DNA from: a virus
Length of the DNA: 35,045 bases
Reading direction: 5' to 3' (one strand)
Virus record (IMG/VR): IMGVR_UViG_3300014962_000027
Span: 1-35,045 of that record
The first letter of the stretch is position 1; every line of letters starts with the position of its first letter. A model generated the notes under the pieces. That model was not told the DNA's origin, did not search any database, and was given only the letters and a program-made list of their open reading frames with translations. Below are positions 21,042 through 29,830 of this stretch, in pieces. The translations under genes were made by a program, and so were the position numbers.

Positions 21042-21450
21042 GACGTACAGCATCGGTAGCACCGACTTGGCCACGGTGTTCACGTCGATTCAGACGCTGG
21101 ACCCGGTCGTGATCCCGTCGCCTGCCCAGCAGGACTACGTCGTGCCGGGCCGTGATGGCGTGGTGGCGGCGAATGCCTGGAAGGGTCCGAAGACCTGGAG
21201 CGTGGCCGGAGTAATCGTCGGCAGCGACCGGGCCGACGCCATCTCCAAGCTGCAGACGCTGGCGGCGTTGGTGTGGGGGTCGGGGTCGACGTTCACGATC
21301 ACTCGCGTGGTGGGGTCCACGACCTCGACCGCGTCGGCCCGGTTCCTGTCGTGGTCGACGGCGTGGCAGGCCCCGAACATCGTGCGGGTGGCGGTGGACT
21401 TCCAGCTCATGGATGGCCAGTTCAAGAACGGCGGCAGCCTTGCCCTCTGA
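21034..21450 (+). CDS. Distal tail (Dit-like) protein
   Basis: ATG 21034 overlaps the end of the tape measure by 8 bases; no clear ribosome site, so coupled translation is likely. The 138-aa beta-rich protein ('VVIPSPAQQDYVVPGRDGVVAANAW', 'TWSVAGVIVG', 'FTITRVVGSTTSTASARFLSWS') occupies the distal-tail position between tape measure and hub and resembles the ring domain of Dit proteins, without a C-terminal carbohydrate module. Assigned chiefly by position and composition. Confidence 0.65.
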   Translation: MAETYSIGSTDLATVFTSIQTLDPVVIPSPAQQDYVVPGRDGVVAANAWKGPKTWSVAGVIVGSDRADAISKLQTLAALVWGSGSTFTITRVVGSTTSTASARFLSWSTAWQAPNIVRVAVDFQLMDGQFKNGGSLAL

Positions 21451-23254
21451 CGGCCTGACCCTAAAGGTTTACGACCCGACGAACACGACGCTTCAGGGCA
21501 CGCTGTCCCAGGTGCTGTCGGCCGAGTTCAGCGACGAGTTCAACGCGACCGGGTTCGGCTCGGTGTCGGTGCCCTTGTCCTCGACGGCCGACAAGGCGCT
21601 GCTCGTGAAGGACAATGTCGTCCGCGTGGAGTACCAGGGGGCCGCGAGGTTCGCGTGGTTCATTGAGGTGTTGGAGCGGGACCTGGCGGCGGGCGGGAAC
21701 CAGCAGACGATTACGGCGTCGGGCCGGGGCCTGCTGGCGTGGCTGGACGATGCGGTCGTGTACCCGCAGGGCGGGCTCGCGGACTTCTCATCCGACCAGC
21801 GGCCATGGAACTACGCCTCAGCCGACGGTGCCTGGAAGTCCAGCGTGACATGGTCAACCCCGCAGACCGTGGTCTGGAAGAACGACACGACGGCGCGGAA
21901 GAACCTGCCGGTGAAGTGGCGGGCGATTGACCCGGACGCGCGTTGGATTTGGGCGACTGACCCGACGGCAGCCGTCCCCCGCGGCACCGTCAACTACTTC
22001 CGGGGTACGTTTACCTTGTCGGCACCCACGCGCCTCGCCATGTGGGCGTCCGCTGACAACTACTTCCAGTTGTGGGTGGACGGCACCCTCGTCATGGATT
22101 CGTCGCGGTTCTCCGAGACTGCCCCGTCCTACGCCCAGTTCACGAAATGGGTGGCCCGGCTCGGCAAGGGCACGCACACGGTGGCGGCGCGGGTGCGCAA
22201 CGACAAGCCGTGGGAGCGGACTGACCTGTCGGTGAGCGCGTCTACGGACAAGGTGTCGGCGTCGGCCCACGGCCTGACGGCTAACACAAAGGTCCGCGTG
22301 ACGGACGTGTCCAAGGCGTGCGGCCTCACCAAGGGCAGTGACTATTTCCTGGTCAACGTGGCTGACGACGATTTCAAGTTGTCGACGACCTCGGGCGGGT
22401 CGGCGGTCAACATCACCGCGGACGCCAAGATTGACCTGCGCCTGGTCGCCGACTCCACGGCCGGGTTCCTGTTCTCCGCCTGGTCCCTTGACGACGACAA
22501 CAAGCCGAACACCCTCATCCTGCGGTCGGCGGCCACCGGCTGGGAGGTCGCGACCGAACCGGCCAAGCACCGCCCGGCCGTCATCCTCAGGACGCTCATG
22601 GAGGAGGCGGCCGCCCGCGGCTGCTACCGGTTCTCCAAGTTCACCTACGGCTTCGACCAGACCGCGCCCACGTCGGGGACCTGGACGACTTATGTGGACA
22701 TGACCACGAAGGTCGGCTCATCCCTCCTGCAAATCTTCGACGCCATGGTGGACCTCGGGCACGACTTCTGGCTCAACCCCGAGACGACGCGACTGGACGC
22801 CTGGGAGTCCCGCGGCACCGACCGCACCTCCACGGTCACCCTGGCGCTGGCGACTCAGGTCATGCAGTACGGGACCCGCTCGGAACCGAAACTCAAGACC
22901 CAGGCGCTGATCCGCACGAAGGACGGCTGGACCCAGGTCGGCGCGAACGTGGACACGAATGGCCGCCGCGAAATGTATGCGGAGTACGGGAACACCCGCG
23001 ACGACGCGACGGCTCGCACGGCGGCCGGCCGGGTGCTGCGCCGCACCGGGCAGACCCAAATCACGGTGTCCAAGATCGAGTGCGCCGTGGTCAGCGGCGC
23101 TGCCCCTTACGTCAACTTCGATGTCGGTGACTACCTGACGGTGCCGAACGCCGACGGCTCGGGGACGGCGACGGCCCGCGTTCTCGCTATCGCTATTCAG
23201 CACGACGGCGCCAACATCCGCTTCATGCCCGAACTGGAGATCCTCAATGCCTGA
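21413..23254 (+). CDS. Tail hub (Tal-like) protein with PA14-like insert
   Basis: A 613-aa protein from ATG 21413, which overlaps the Dit gene by 38 bases; TTG 21440 is an alternative start. The N-terminus ('SAEFSDEFNATGFGSVSVPL', 'FAWFIEVLERDLAAGGNQQTI') and C-terminus ('GRVLRRTGQTQITVSKIECA', 'FDVGDYLTVPN') match siphovirus hub/Tal proteins (ReqiPepy6 gp37-like). Between, residues ~195-270 ('YFRGTFTLSAPTRLAMWASA', 'YFQLWVDGTLVMD') look like a PA14-type sugar-binding insert, and a second beta insert follows near residues 275-345 ('AHGLTANTKVRVTD', 'SGGSAVNITADAK'). The protein would plug the tail tip and anchor the fibres. Confidence 0.75.
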   Translation: MASSRTAAALPSDGLTLKVYDPTNTTLQGTLSQVLSAEFSDEFNATGFGSVSVPLSSTADKALLVKDNVVRVEYQGAARFAWFIEVLERDLAAGGNQQTITASGRGLLAWLDDAVVYPQGGLADFSSDQRPWNYASADGAWKSSVTWSTPQTVVWKNDTTARKNLPVKWRAIDPDARWIWATDPTAAVPRGTVNYFRGTFTLSAPTRLAMWASADNYFQLWVDGTLVMDSSRFSETAPSYAQFTKWVARLGKGTHTVAARVRNDKPWERTDLSVSASTDKVSASAHGLTANTKVRVTDVSKACGLTKGSDYFLVNVADDDFKLSTTSGGSAVNITADAKIDLRLVADSTAGFLFSAWSLDDDNKPNTLILRSAATGWEVATEPAKHRPAVILRTLMEEAAARGCYRFSKFTYGFDQTAPTSGTWTTYVDMTTKVGSSLLQIFDAMVDLGHDFWLNPETTRLDAWESRGTDRTSTVTLALATQVMQYGTRSEPKLKTQALIRTKDGWTQVGANVDTNGRREMYAEYGNTRDDATARTAAGRVLRRTGQTQITVSKIECAVVSGAAPYVNFDVGDYLTVPNADGSGTATARVLAIAIQHDGANIRFMPELEILNA

Positions 23255-25040
23255 CGGCAATTTCCGGCGGCCGCCGCAGCTGTGGGAACAGAAGATCGCC
23301 CAGATGGTGTCGGTGTCCAATGTGGGCGCGGTGGCCGGTGGCGGCACGGTGGAAGTGGGCAGCGACCTGCCGCCGGGCAATGGTGGCGGTGGGGGTGCGG
23401 AGCCGCCCGAGGTGGTGCCCACGCCGACGGCTTTCGGGACGCCTTCGACGCCGACCCTGACCGGTGGCGTGCAGTCCATCATGGTCACCTGGGACGGGCT
23501 GAATTCGTCAGGCGCCCTGTACCCGTATTCGGCCGCCGTGGTTGAGGTCCACTCGTCCACCACCACCGGCTTTACCCCTGACGCGACCACGCTCAAGGGC
23601 GAGCTGCGCTACCCCGGCAACCTGACGATCACGGGTCTGACGGCGGGCACGACCTACTACTTCAAGCTGCGCGGCCGGGACGCCCAGGGGAACTATTCGA
23701 CGGCGTCGGCGCAGGCTTCCGGCCAGACGGGCTTGACCACGTCCAGCGATTACGGCACGGCCACGATTGGCTCGGGTGCGGTGTCATTCAACGCCAGGTC
23801 CATTGGCGGCATCACAACGACGGTGGGCACGACCGCCCCGTCCTCCCCCGTGACCGGCGACATTTGGCTGGACTCCACGGGCGGGTCCATCGTGCATAAG
23901 CGGTGGTCGGGGTCGGCATGGGTGACTCAGGCGTGGGGCACGGGCAGCCTGTCCGCGAACTGCATCACGGCGGCTCAGATGGCCGCCGGGTCGGTCACGG
24001 CGGGCGCAATTGTGGCGGGCGAGGTGACGGCCGCCAAGTTGTCCAGCGACGCCATCGACGGCAAGGTCATCACGGGCGCCACGCTTCGCACGTCCTCGGC
24101 TGCGGGCAGCAGCGGCGCCGGGGTCGTCATCGACACCTCGGGCATTCGCGGCTACAACGCTGCCGTATCCGAGACGTTCAATCTCAACGCTTCCACCGGG
24201 GCGCTGACGATTACGGGCAGTTTCCGCACGGCGCTTTCTGGCGCACGAGTAGAGACTGGGTCAGCATTCAACTCCCTCAGCAATGTGTCGCTTTACAACT
24301 CCAGCGGCGGCGGCGGCGACCTCATCACCGACATCAGCGGCGGCGTGCTATTGGCGTCTCGCAGTACGGCCGCCACCGGCGTCGGCAACACCACCGGCGG
24401 CGTAAACCTGTACGGGCCAGTAACCATGAGCTCGACCGCCAGCGTGTCCAGTAACGCCACCGTCCAGGGCTTGCTGACCAGTAACGGTGGCCTGACCGTC
24501 ACGGGCACGGCCACGCTCAACAATGCGCTCACGGCCAGCGGCGTGTGCCAACTGGGCACCATCGGCGCCAACGCCGGCATCCGCGTCGATTCCAGCGGCA
24601 ACGTCTACTCCAAGGGCATTGAGGGAACGACGACAGGCAATGCCGCAAACGTGCGTCTTGGTACTAACGCGCAGCTCCTCTTCAACAACTCCACGGCGCG
24701 GATCAAGGATGAGCTAGTCACCCTTGGCGCCCCCCTTGTGGGAGTGGAGCCGGAAAAGATCAGCGACCAGGCCGCGTCCGTTGACGTGTACGACGTGCTG
24801 ACTCTGGCGCCCACGGAGTTCAAGTCCCTGTGTGCGGCCGACGACGGCGCCCGCATGGTCGGCTTCGTTGCCGAAGACGTGGCCGCCAAGTTCCCGTTCG
24901 CTGCCGACTTTGACGAGGACGGCCTGCCGTCCGCCGTGCAGGACCGCCCAATCCTTGCCGCGCTCCTCGCCGTTGTTCAGCAGCAGCAGCAGACCATCCA
25001 AGACCTGACCGCCCGAGTAGAAGCCCTGGAGGCCAAGTAG
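23247..25040 (+). CDS. Tail fibre with FN3 and S74 chaperone
   Basis: A 597-aa protein from ATG 23247, overlapping the hub by 8 bases. A glycine-rich hinge (residues ~45-52) precedes a fibronectin type III-like domain at ~65-160 ('VQSIMVTWDGLNSSG', 'TITGLTAGTTYYFKLRGRDA'). A long repetitive beta stalk follows (GSVTAGAIVAGEVTAAKLSS, then TATLNNALTASGV). The C-terminus is a peptidase S74 intramolecular chaperone: 'STARIKD' supplies the Ser482/Lys487 dyad, then 'MVGFVAEDVAAKFPFAAD' and a coiled coil. S74 domains trimerise the fibre and then cleave themselves off, here before S482. Probable receptor-binding fibre. Confidence 0.88.
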   Translation: MPDGNFRRPPQLWEQKIAQMVSVSNVGAVAGGGTVEVGSDLPPGNGGGGGAEPPEVVPTPTAFGTPSTPTLTGGVQSIMVTWDGLNSSGALYPYSAAVVEVHSSTTTGFTPDATTLKGELRYPGNLTITGLTAGTTYYFKLRGRDAQGNYSTASAQASGQTGLTTSSDYGTATIGSGAVSFNARSIGGITTTVGTTAPSSPVTGDIWLDSTGGSIVHKRWSGSAWVTQAWGTGSLSANCITAAQMAAGSVTAGAIVAGEVTAAKLSSDAIDGKVITGATLRTSSAAGSSGAGVVIDTSGIRGYNAAVSETFNLNASTGALTITGSFRTALSGARVETGSAFNSLSNVSLYNSSGGGGDLITDISGGVLLASRSTAATGVGNTTGGVNLYGPVTMSSTASVSSNATVQGLLTSNGGLTVTGTATLNNALTASGVCQLGTIGANAGIRVDSSGNVYSKGIEGTTTGNAANVRLGTNAQLLFNNSTARIKDELVTLGAPLVGVEPEKISDQAASVDVYDVLTLAPTEFKSLCAADDGARMVGFVAEDVAAKFPFAADFDEDGLPSAVQDRPILAALLAVVQQQQQTIQDLTARVEALEAK

Positions 25041-25394
25041 ATGCAATCCCCCGGCCGCTACGACATGACGATTTACCAGGGCGCGTCCTTTGACACGACG
25101 CTGACGTGGAAGGTGGGCGACCCGGCAACGCCGGTGAACCTCACCGGGTACACGGCTCGGCTCCAGGTCCGCTCCTCGACCGACGCCGCTACGACGGCGC
25201 TCGAACTGACTACCGCGAATGGCGGCATCGTCCTCGGGGGCGCGGCGGGGACGATTGCCCTGGCCGTGTCGGCCACCGCCACCGCGGCGCTGTCCCCCGG
25301 CTACTACGTCTACGACCTGGAGCTCGTCAACGGCGCGACGGTCACGCGCCTGGTTGAGGGTCGCGTCACGGTGAGCGCGGAGGTGACCCGATGA
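25041..25394 (+). CDS. BppU-like baseplate/minor tail protein
   Basis: ATG 25041 directly follows the previous stop, with GGAGG nine bases upstream. The 117-aa beta protein ('[18 protein letters not shown]', '[13 protein letters not shown]', '[21 protein letters not shown]') matches the N-terminal domain of BppU-type baseplate proteins, which serves as an adaptor between tail and fibre. It is coupled (ATGA) to the collagen-like fibre gene downstream and likely anchors it. Confidence 0.68.
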   Translation: MQSPGRYDMTIYQGASFDTTLTWKVGDPATPVNLTGYTARLQVRSSTDAATTALELTTANGGIVLGGAAGTIALAVSATATAALSPGYYVYDLELVNGATVTRLVEGRVTVSAEVTR

Positions 25395-27250
25395 CCCAGG
25401 TCAACGTGACAAGCCCGACGCCGGCCACGGTGGAGGTCACCGGCCCGACGACCGCGACCGTGACGTGGGCCGACGCTGGCCCGCAGGGTGCGATTGGACC
25501 GACCGGCCCGGCCGGACCTACGGGTCCGCAGGGCGTGACCGGCCCGGCCGGGGCGCAGGGAATCCAGGGCAACGTCGGGCCAAGCGGACCCCAGGGCCCC
25601 GTCGGCGCCACGGGACCCACAGGACCGCAGGGACTTTCCATCACGGGACCCACCGGGCCTAAGGGCGACATGGGTGCCGCGGTTTCCATCAAGGGTTCCT
25701 ACTCCGACTACGCCGCACTCGTCGCAGCTCATCCCACCGGCGCGCTCGGGGACGCCTATCTCACCGACAACGGTGACCTCTACGTCTGGACCGGCGCGGC
25801 GTGGCAGAACGTCGGCAACATCGAGGGACCCACCGGGCCGCAGGGTCCGCAGGGCCCGCAGGGCGAGGTCGGACCTACGGGTGCCGCGTCCACTGTGCCC
25901 GGTCCCACGGGCCCGGCCGGCCCTACCGGCGCGCAGGGTCCGCAGGGTGCACAGGGACCCATCGGCAGCACGGGACCCACCGGTCCTGCCGGGGAATCCA
26001 TCGTCGGCCCGACCGGTCCGCAGGGTCCGCAGGGTGAGGTTGGCCCGACCGGGCCTCAGGGCGACTCGATCACGGGACCTACGGGACCCGCGTCGACTGT
26101 GCCCGGCCCGACCGGCCCTACTGGTCCTGCCGGCGAATCGGTGACCGGACCTACTGGCCCCCAGGGCGAGCCCGGTCCGCAGGGCGATACCGGCCCGGCC
26201 GGGGCATCCGGTCCCACAGGCCCGACGGGACCCGCCGGCGACTCGATCACGGGACCCACGGGCCCGCAGGGTCCGGTCGGTGAGGTCGGTCCCACGGGTG
26301 CCGAGGGACCCATGGGCGCCACCGGCCCGAGCGGTCCGGCTGGCCCGAGCGGACCCACCGGTCCAGAGGGTCCGGCGGGCGCCAAGGGCGACCCCGGGGA
26401 CGTTGGCCCGACCGGTCCCAGCGGTCCGGCGGGACCCAGCGGTCCGCAGGGCGACACCGGCCCGGCTGGCCCATCCGGTGCAGTCGGCCCGACCGGCCCA
26501 CAGGGAGCACCTGGCGCCGACGGTCCCACTGGCCCATCCGGCCCGGCCGGACCCCAGGGGGACACCGGTCCGGTCGGCGCCACGGGTCCGCAGGGGGTGG
26601 CCGGTCCAAGCGGACCCACGGGCCCGGCCGGGGAGGTCGGACCCACGGGACCCCAGGGCTCTCAAGGAATTCAGGGCGATACGGGCCCGGCCGGTGCAGT
26701 CGGTCCTACGGGCCCAGCCGGCGCCGCCGGTGCCGACGGTGCCACGGGTCCGGTCGGCCCGACGGGACCCTCGGGACCCACAGGTCCGCAGGGGCCGCAG
26801 GGAATTCAAGGCATACAGGGAGTGGCCGGCGACACCGGCCCGGCCGGCGCAGTCGGACCAACGGGACCATCCGGTCCAATCGGCCCTACGGGCCCATCCG
26901 GCCCGGTCGGCGACACCGGCCCATCCGGTCCGGTCGGACCTACGGGCCCCACGGGACCCCAGGGAGCTGCGTCCACGGTGACCGGTCCTACCGGGCCCCA
27001 GGGCCCCACGGGACCTACCGGACCTCAACCGTCCCTCGGCTCGGCGACCCCGCAGGCCCTCGGGTCCGCGGCCGCCGGCACGAGCGCGACCGCAGCTCGT
27101 GACGACCACGTCCACCCCACCACCGGCGTCGTCCTTAACGCGCTCTTTACCGCGCCACGGCAATTACTGTCCTCCACCGCGTCAGGCACGCCAGCGGTCA
27201 TCGCCATCGAGGACGACCAAATCATCCTGTCCAATCAGGTCTTCAACTAG
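25391..27250 (+). CDS. Collagen-like tail fibre (619 aa)
   Basis: ATG 25391. After a short beta N-terminus, residues ~31-95 and ~146-545 are Gly-X-Y repeats, mostly GPT, GPS, GPQ and GPA triplets, in all about 150 triplets. Collagen-type triple helices of this kind form thin flexible phage fibres. A globular insert at ~96-145 ('[20 protein letters not shown]', '[14 protein letters not shown]') interrupts the helix. The last ~75 residues carry '[13 protein letters not shown]', a trimerisation/tip motif common in fibres. Hydroxyproline is not needed in bacterial collagens. A long reading frame on the other strand merely mirrors the GGN-rich repeats. Confidence 0.92.
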   Translation: MTQVNVTSPTPATVEVTGPTTATVTWADAGPQGAIGPTGPAGPTGPQGVTGPAGAQGIQGNVGPSGPQGPVGATGPTGPQGLSITGPTGPKGDMGAAVSIKGSYSDYAALVAAHPTGALGDAYLTDNGDLYVWTGAAWQNVGNIEGPTGPQGPQGPQGEVGPTGAASTVPGPTGPAGPTGAQGPQGAQGPIGSTGPTGPAGESIVGPTGPQGPQGEVGPTGPQGDSITGPTGPASTVPGPTGPTGPAGESVTGPTGPQGEPGPQGDTGPAGASGPTGPTGPAGDSITGPTGPQGPVGEVGPTGAEGPMGATGPSGPAGPSGPTGPEGPAGAKGDPGDVGPTGPSGPAGPSGPQGDTGPAGPSGAVGPTGPQGAPGADGPTGPSGPAGPQGDTGPVGATGPQGVAGPSGPTGPAGEVGPTGPQGSQGIQGDTGPAGAVGPTGPAGAAGADGATGPVGPTGPSGPTGPQGPQGIQGIQGVAGDTGPAGAVGPTGPSGPIGPTGPSGPVGDTGPSGPVGPTGPTGPQGAASTVTGPTGPQGPTGPTGPQPSLGSATPQALGSAAAGTSATAARDDHVHPTTGVVLNALFTAPRQLLSSTASGTPAVIAIEDDQIILSNQVFN

Positions 27251-27259
27251 GGAGTATTC

Positions 27260-27622
27260 ATGGCTCAGTTCACTAAGACCCTCCTTAGTGGGTCCACTCA
27301 GGGCAGGGGCATCAAGGTCGTCGCTACCGCGTCCAGCGGCACGACGATTCACACGACGGGTACGTCGTCCACGACGGTCGATGAGGTTTGGTTGTATGCC
27401 TACAACTCGGACACCTCGCCCCGCCTACTGACCATTCAGTTCGGCAACACAACCTCACCGGACGACGACATCAAGGTGACCATCCCGGCGCAGTCGGGCC
27501 TCGTCCTCGTCGTTCCCGGTTTGACGCTGACGGGAACGGGATCGGCAGGTAACGTGGTTCGCGCTTTCGCTGCCACGGCTAACGTCATCACGATTCACGG
27601 CTACGTCAACAGGATTGCCTAA
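27260..27622 (+). CDS. Small beta-rich tail-associated protein
   Basis: ATG 27260 with GGGAG upstream; 120 aa. Almost entirely beta, rich in Thr, Ser and Val ('VVATASSGTTIHTTGTSSTT', 'LLTIQFGNTT', 'VVPGLTLTGTGSAGNVVRAF'). The composition and lack of charged helices resemble small fibre-tip or capping proteins. It lies between the collagen-like fibre and the glycine-rich adhesin. From here to 28943 the G+C content drops below that of the upstream genes. Confidence 0.65.
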   Translation: MAQFTKTLLSGSTQGRGIKVVATASSGTTIHTTGTSSTTVDEVWLYAYNSDTSPRLLTIQFGNTTSPDDDIKVTIPAQSGLVLVVPGLTLTGTGSAGNVVRAFAATANVITIHGYVNRIA

Positions 27623-28542
27623 TGTCAAAGCGTGACAGGCGTTTCGTTTCAACAATGGTGAAAGACTGGGGGCAGTCGCCGCTAACGCGAGTTTCGGACA
27701 CCCTGTTTCCCATTAGCGTCGAATACCTAGTCGTTGCCGGAGGCGGCGGTGGTGGTGCAAGTCGCGGTTCTGGCGGCGGCGCAGGGGGATTTCGTACAAG
27801 TACCGTAAGTTGCAACCTAAATACGACTTATTCCGTGGTCGTAGGGGGCGGCGGATCCGGTGGAACCTCCTTGGGCAATGGCAATCAAGGGTCGAATTCA
27901 ATCTTTTTCAGTGTCACGTCAACTGGCGGCGGGGCAGGCATAGGTGGCAAGTCAACTGGCGACGGCGGCGTCGGCGGCAACGGCGGTTCTGGGGGCGGCG
28001 GCGTCGGCGGTGCCACGACAAATTCGGGCGGTTCTGGGGTTTCGGGGGAAGGCAACGCGGGAGGGCTAGGCGTTTCAACCGGAATCTACGGCGCTGGCGG
28101 TGGCGGTGGAGCATCGGCAGTCGGTGGGGATGGCACATCCAGCGCAGCAGGCGCCGGGGGCAATGGGACGGCTTCTAGCATTTCGGGAAGTTCCGTAACC
28201 TATGCCGGTGGTGGCGGTGGGAGCATCTTCAACTCAACCGCCAGCGGCGCCGCTGGCGGGTCCGGTGGCGGTGGAGCCGGTGCAGGGAGTAACACGCAAA
28301 CAAACGGGACTGCCGGGACCGCCAGCCGTGGCGGCGGCGGAGGCGGCGGAAATCGCACGGGCGACGGCAAGGCTGGTGATGGTGGGGCAGGAGGATCGGG
28401 GATTGTGATCCTTTCCATTCCCGACACGAACACCGCCACATTCTCGGGTGGCGTGACGCAGACCTCAACAACATCGGGCGGTCGCCGCATTTACACCATC
28501 ACCGCAACCACGACCACATCCGAAACCGTTACCTTTGCCTAG
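27622..28542 (+). CDS. Glycine-rich adhesin/tail fibre tip (306 aa)
   Basis: ATG 27622 overlaps the previous stop. Residues ~33-285 are dominated by Gly (VVAGGGGGGAS, GGGGAG, GGNGGSGGGGVGG), interspersed with Ser, Ala and Asn, ending 'GGSGIVILSIPD', the hallmark of phage glycine-rich domains of the polyglycine-II sandwich type that display host-binding loops. A short basic N-terminus (MSKRDRRFVSTM) precedes it and a Thr/Ser beta strip follows. The likely role is a receptor-binding tip. Codon composition is visibly less G/C-rich than that of the capsid genes. Confidence 0.82.
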   Translation: MSKRDRRFVSTMVKDWGQSPLTRVSDTLFPISVEYLVVAGGGGGGASRGSGGGAGGFRTSTVSCNLNTTYSVVVGGGGSGGTSLGNGNQGSNSIFFSVTSTGGGAGIGGKSTGDGGVGGNGGSGGGGVGGATTNSGGSGVSGEGNAGGLGVSTGIYGAGGGGGASAVGGDGTSSAAGAGGNGTASSISGSSVTYAGGGGGSIFNSTASGAAGGSGGGGAGAGSNTQTNGTAGTASRGGGGGGGNRTGDGKAGDGGAGGSGIVILSIPDTNTATFSGGVTQTSTTSGGRRIYTITATTTTSETVTFA

Positions 28543-28553
28543 GAGGCAGACTT

Positions 28554-28943
28554 ATGGGCCACATGGCAAAGATTGAAAACGGCCTGGTCGTATTCGTGAC
28601 GGTCAGCCGCAATGAAGACGACAATCGTGAGTCTGAGATTTCTGCTCAGACAGGCGACACGTATCGCCGCACGTCCTACAACACTCGCGGCGGCGTTCAT
28701 TACGGGCCGGATGGTCAGCCGAGCGCGGATCAGTCCAAGGCGTACAGATTCAATTACGCGGGAATTGGGTACACGTTCAACCCTGACTTCGGGCCAGACG
28801 GCGCATTTATTCCACCTCAACCATTCTCGTCATGGACACTCAACCCCGACACGGCGCTATGGGATGCACCCGTCCCGATGCCGTCCGAGGGCGGCCCGTG
28901 GGCGTGGGACGAAGCGTCCCTGTCGTGGATGTCTGCAATCTAG
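28554..28943 (+). CDS. Conserved tail-associated protein (129 aa)
   Basis: ATG 28554 with AGGAGG seven bases upstream; 129 aa. 'MAKIENGLVVFVTVSRNED', 'TSYNTRGGVHYGPD', 'NYAGIGYTFNPDFGPDGAFI' and 'FSSWTLNPDTALWDAPVPMP' reproduce a protein that is abundant in marine cyanophages and pelagiphages ('FRKNYAGIGYTYD...FIPPKPFPSWVLNE'), where it accompanies virion genes and is presumed structural. Its presence in an actinophage, with relatively low G+C, suggests exchange of tail-tip genes across phage lineages. Function not experimentally known to me. Confidence 0.78.
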   Translation: MGHMAKIENGLVVFVTVSRNEDDNRESEISAQTGDTYRRTSYNTRGGVHYGPDGQPSADQSKAYRFNYAGIGYTFNPDFGPDGAFIPPQPFSSWTLNPDTALWDAPVPMPSEGGPWAWDEASLSWMSAI

Positions 28944-29022
28944 GAATTGCGGACATGCAAAGGATCAGCGCGATTCTTTACACGTTCTGACGACATGCCA
29001 AGTTGATTGACAGGGGAGCGCC

Positions 29023-29211
29023 GTGAGCGTCTGGGCCGTAGTCGAGCAGCACCGGGTCGTGTCCGTGTGGACGACGGAAGAGGCCGCATGGAAAGCGGCT
29101 GACCCTGAGAGGCGGCAACTCATCGTGGAGGCCGACCTGCTCGCTGACTTTCAGGCGTTCGCGTCTGAGTTCCCCGAGTGGGAGCGCATCGCCCTAGAGG
29201 ACGCGCAATAA
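29023..29211 (+). CDS. Hypothetical 62-aa protein
   Basis: GTG 29023 with AGGGGAG seven bases upstream. 'WAVVEQHRVVSVWTTEEAAW' and an acidic C-terminal helix ('LLADFQAFASEFPEWERI') suggest a small mixed alpha/beta protein. It resembles short tail-module proteins that follow fibre genes, but no family is named. It is followed by an intergenic inverted repeat. The 79-base gap before it holds nothing I can identify. Confidence 0.6.
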   Translation: MSVWAVVEQHRVVSVWTTEEAAWKAADPERRQLIVEADLLADFQAFASEFPEWERIALEDAQ

Positions 29212-29225
29212 CTGTCACGTTAGTG

Positions 29226-29301
29226 ACGGGCCAGAATTACTCGGCAAACTGTTGCACTGAAAGAGTTCGCTGGCACAGTTTCCCGAGTAATTGTGACCCG
29301 T
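29226..29301. repeat. 76-bp imperfect inverted repeat
   Basis: Positions 29226-29252 and 29275-29301 are 27-base arms matching at 24 positions when one is reverse-complemented, with a 22-base central segment that continues the symmetry (GAA at 29259-29261, TTC at 29266-29268). Both arms share AATTACTCGG and AAACTGT. No good gene lies here (29212-29435 is otherwise free of convincing genes). It could be a recombinase site, a binding site for a dimeric regulator, or an RNA stem. Confidence 0.85.
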
Positions 29302-29394
29302 TCCGGCTTGGGGCGTGTCGGCCCCTGGCCCATGTCGGGGAGCAGGCGTACCCTGACCAAGATTGAATCGTGCAGGGCCGGTGAGATGCCTAGG

Positions 29395-29424
29395 TGGCTG
29401 ACCCGGCGCTGCCACCCTCAGCCA
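29395..29424. other. Hairpin upstream of the mini-gene array
   Basis: TGGCTGA (29395-29401) pairs with TCAGCCA (29418-29424) across 16 bases, just before the ribosome site of the first mini-gene. It lies in the leader of the tandem array and could affect its translation. No T-run follows. Confidence 0.4.
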
Positions 29425-29435
29425 AGGTAGGCAAC

Positions 29436-29645
29436 ATGACTCACGACCCGATGTGCCCTGTGATCCCGGCTGATGCGAACTTCTCTGACTGGGGCTGCCA
29501 ATGCCACCTGATCGCCAAGGTCAGGGCCGACATGCTGGACAAGGCAGTAGCGGCTGTCCAGGCAGTTGCATCAGATGGAGGCTCGGTCTGGAGTACGGGG
29601 CTCCGCGCCGTCGCCGCCATCGACGCCCAGCGGGGTGTGTCATGA
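29436..29645 (+). CDS. Tandem Cys-rich mini-protein 1 (69 aa)
   Basis: ATG 29436 with AAGGTAGG about five bases upstream. It belongs to a three-member tandem family sharing an N-terminal 'MTHDP-x-C' and a 'CQC-x-LI-x-KVRAD' block: here C7, C27 and C29 precede 'HLIAKVRADMLDKAVAAVQA'. The C-terminal part is a helix followed by Ala-rich residues. Three conserved Cys suggest metal binding or disulphide links. Similar 'MTHDPLCP' peptides occur in actinobacteriophages; their function is unknown. Coupled (ATGA) to the next copy. Confidence 0.78.
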   Translation: MTHDPMCPVIPADANFSDWGCQCHLIAKVRADMLDKAVAAVQAVASDGGSVWSTGLRAVAAIDAQRGVS

Positions 29646-29830
29646 CCCACGACGCGCTGTGCCCTGTCGCAATTCGTTCCAAGAACGTTTCTGGTCAGGC
29701 GACTGTTCTGACTTATGCGTCTGGGACTTGTCAGTGTTCCCTAATTGATATGGTCAGGGCTAGCACGCTTACCTCCAAAGCCTCCGACAGCAAAGCCTGC
29801 CAGGAGTTATACCTGGGAAGTGAATCATGA
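29642..29830 (+). CDS. Tandem Cys-rich mini-protein 2 (62 aa)
   Basis: ATG 29642 overlaps the previous TGA. 'MTHDALCPVAIRSKNVSGQA' and 'CQCSLIDMVRAS' repeat the pattern of the first copy, while the C-terminus (SKASDSKACQELYLGSES) has diverged. It probably arose by tandem duplication and keeps the conserved cysteines. Overlapping ATGA with the third copy. Confidence 0.72.
   Translation: MTHDALCPVAIRSKNVSGQATVLTYASGTCQCSLIDMVRASTLTSKASDSKACQELYLGSES

Noticed and set aside
25310-27163. 617-codon open frame on the minus strand opposite the collagen-like fibre
   Set aside because: It is a mirror of the GGN-CCN-rich Gly-Pro-X repeats; the product is low-complexity Arg/Gly/Thr, it has no ribosome site and overlaps a well-supported gene.
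25391-27250. Regular repeats suggestive of a CRISPR array
   Set aside because: Spacing is three codons (Gly-X-Y), not repeat-spacer units; it is protein-coding collagen-like DNA.
29178-29366. 62-codon frame across the large inverted repeat
   Set aside because: No ribosome site, and the product resembles a translation of the palindrome on both strands, not a protein.
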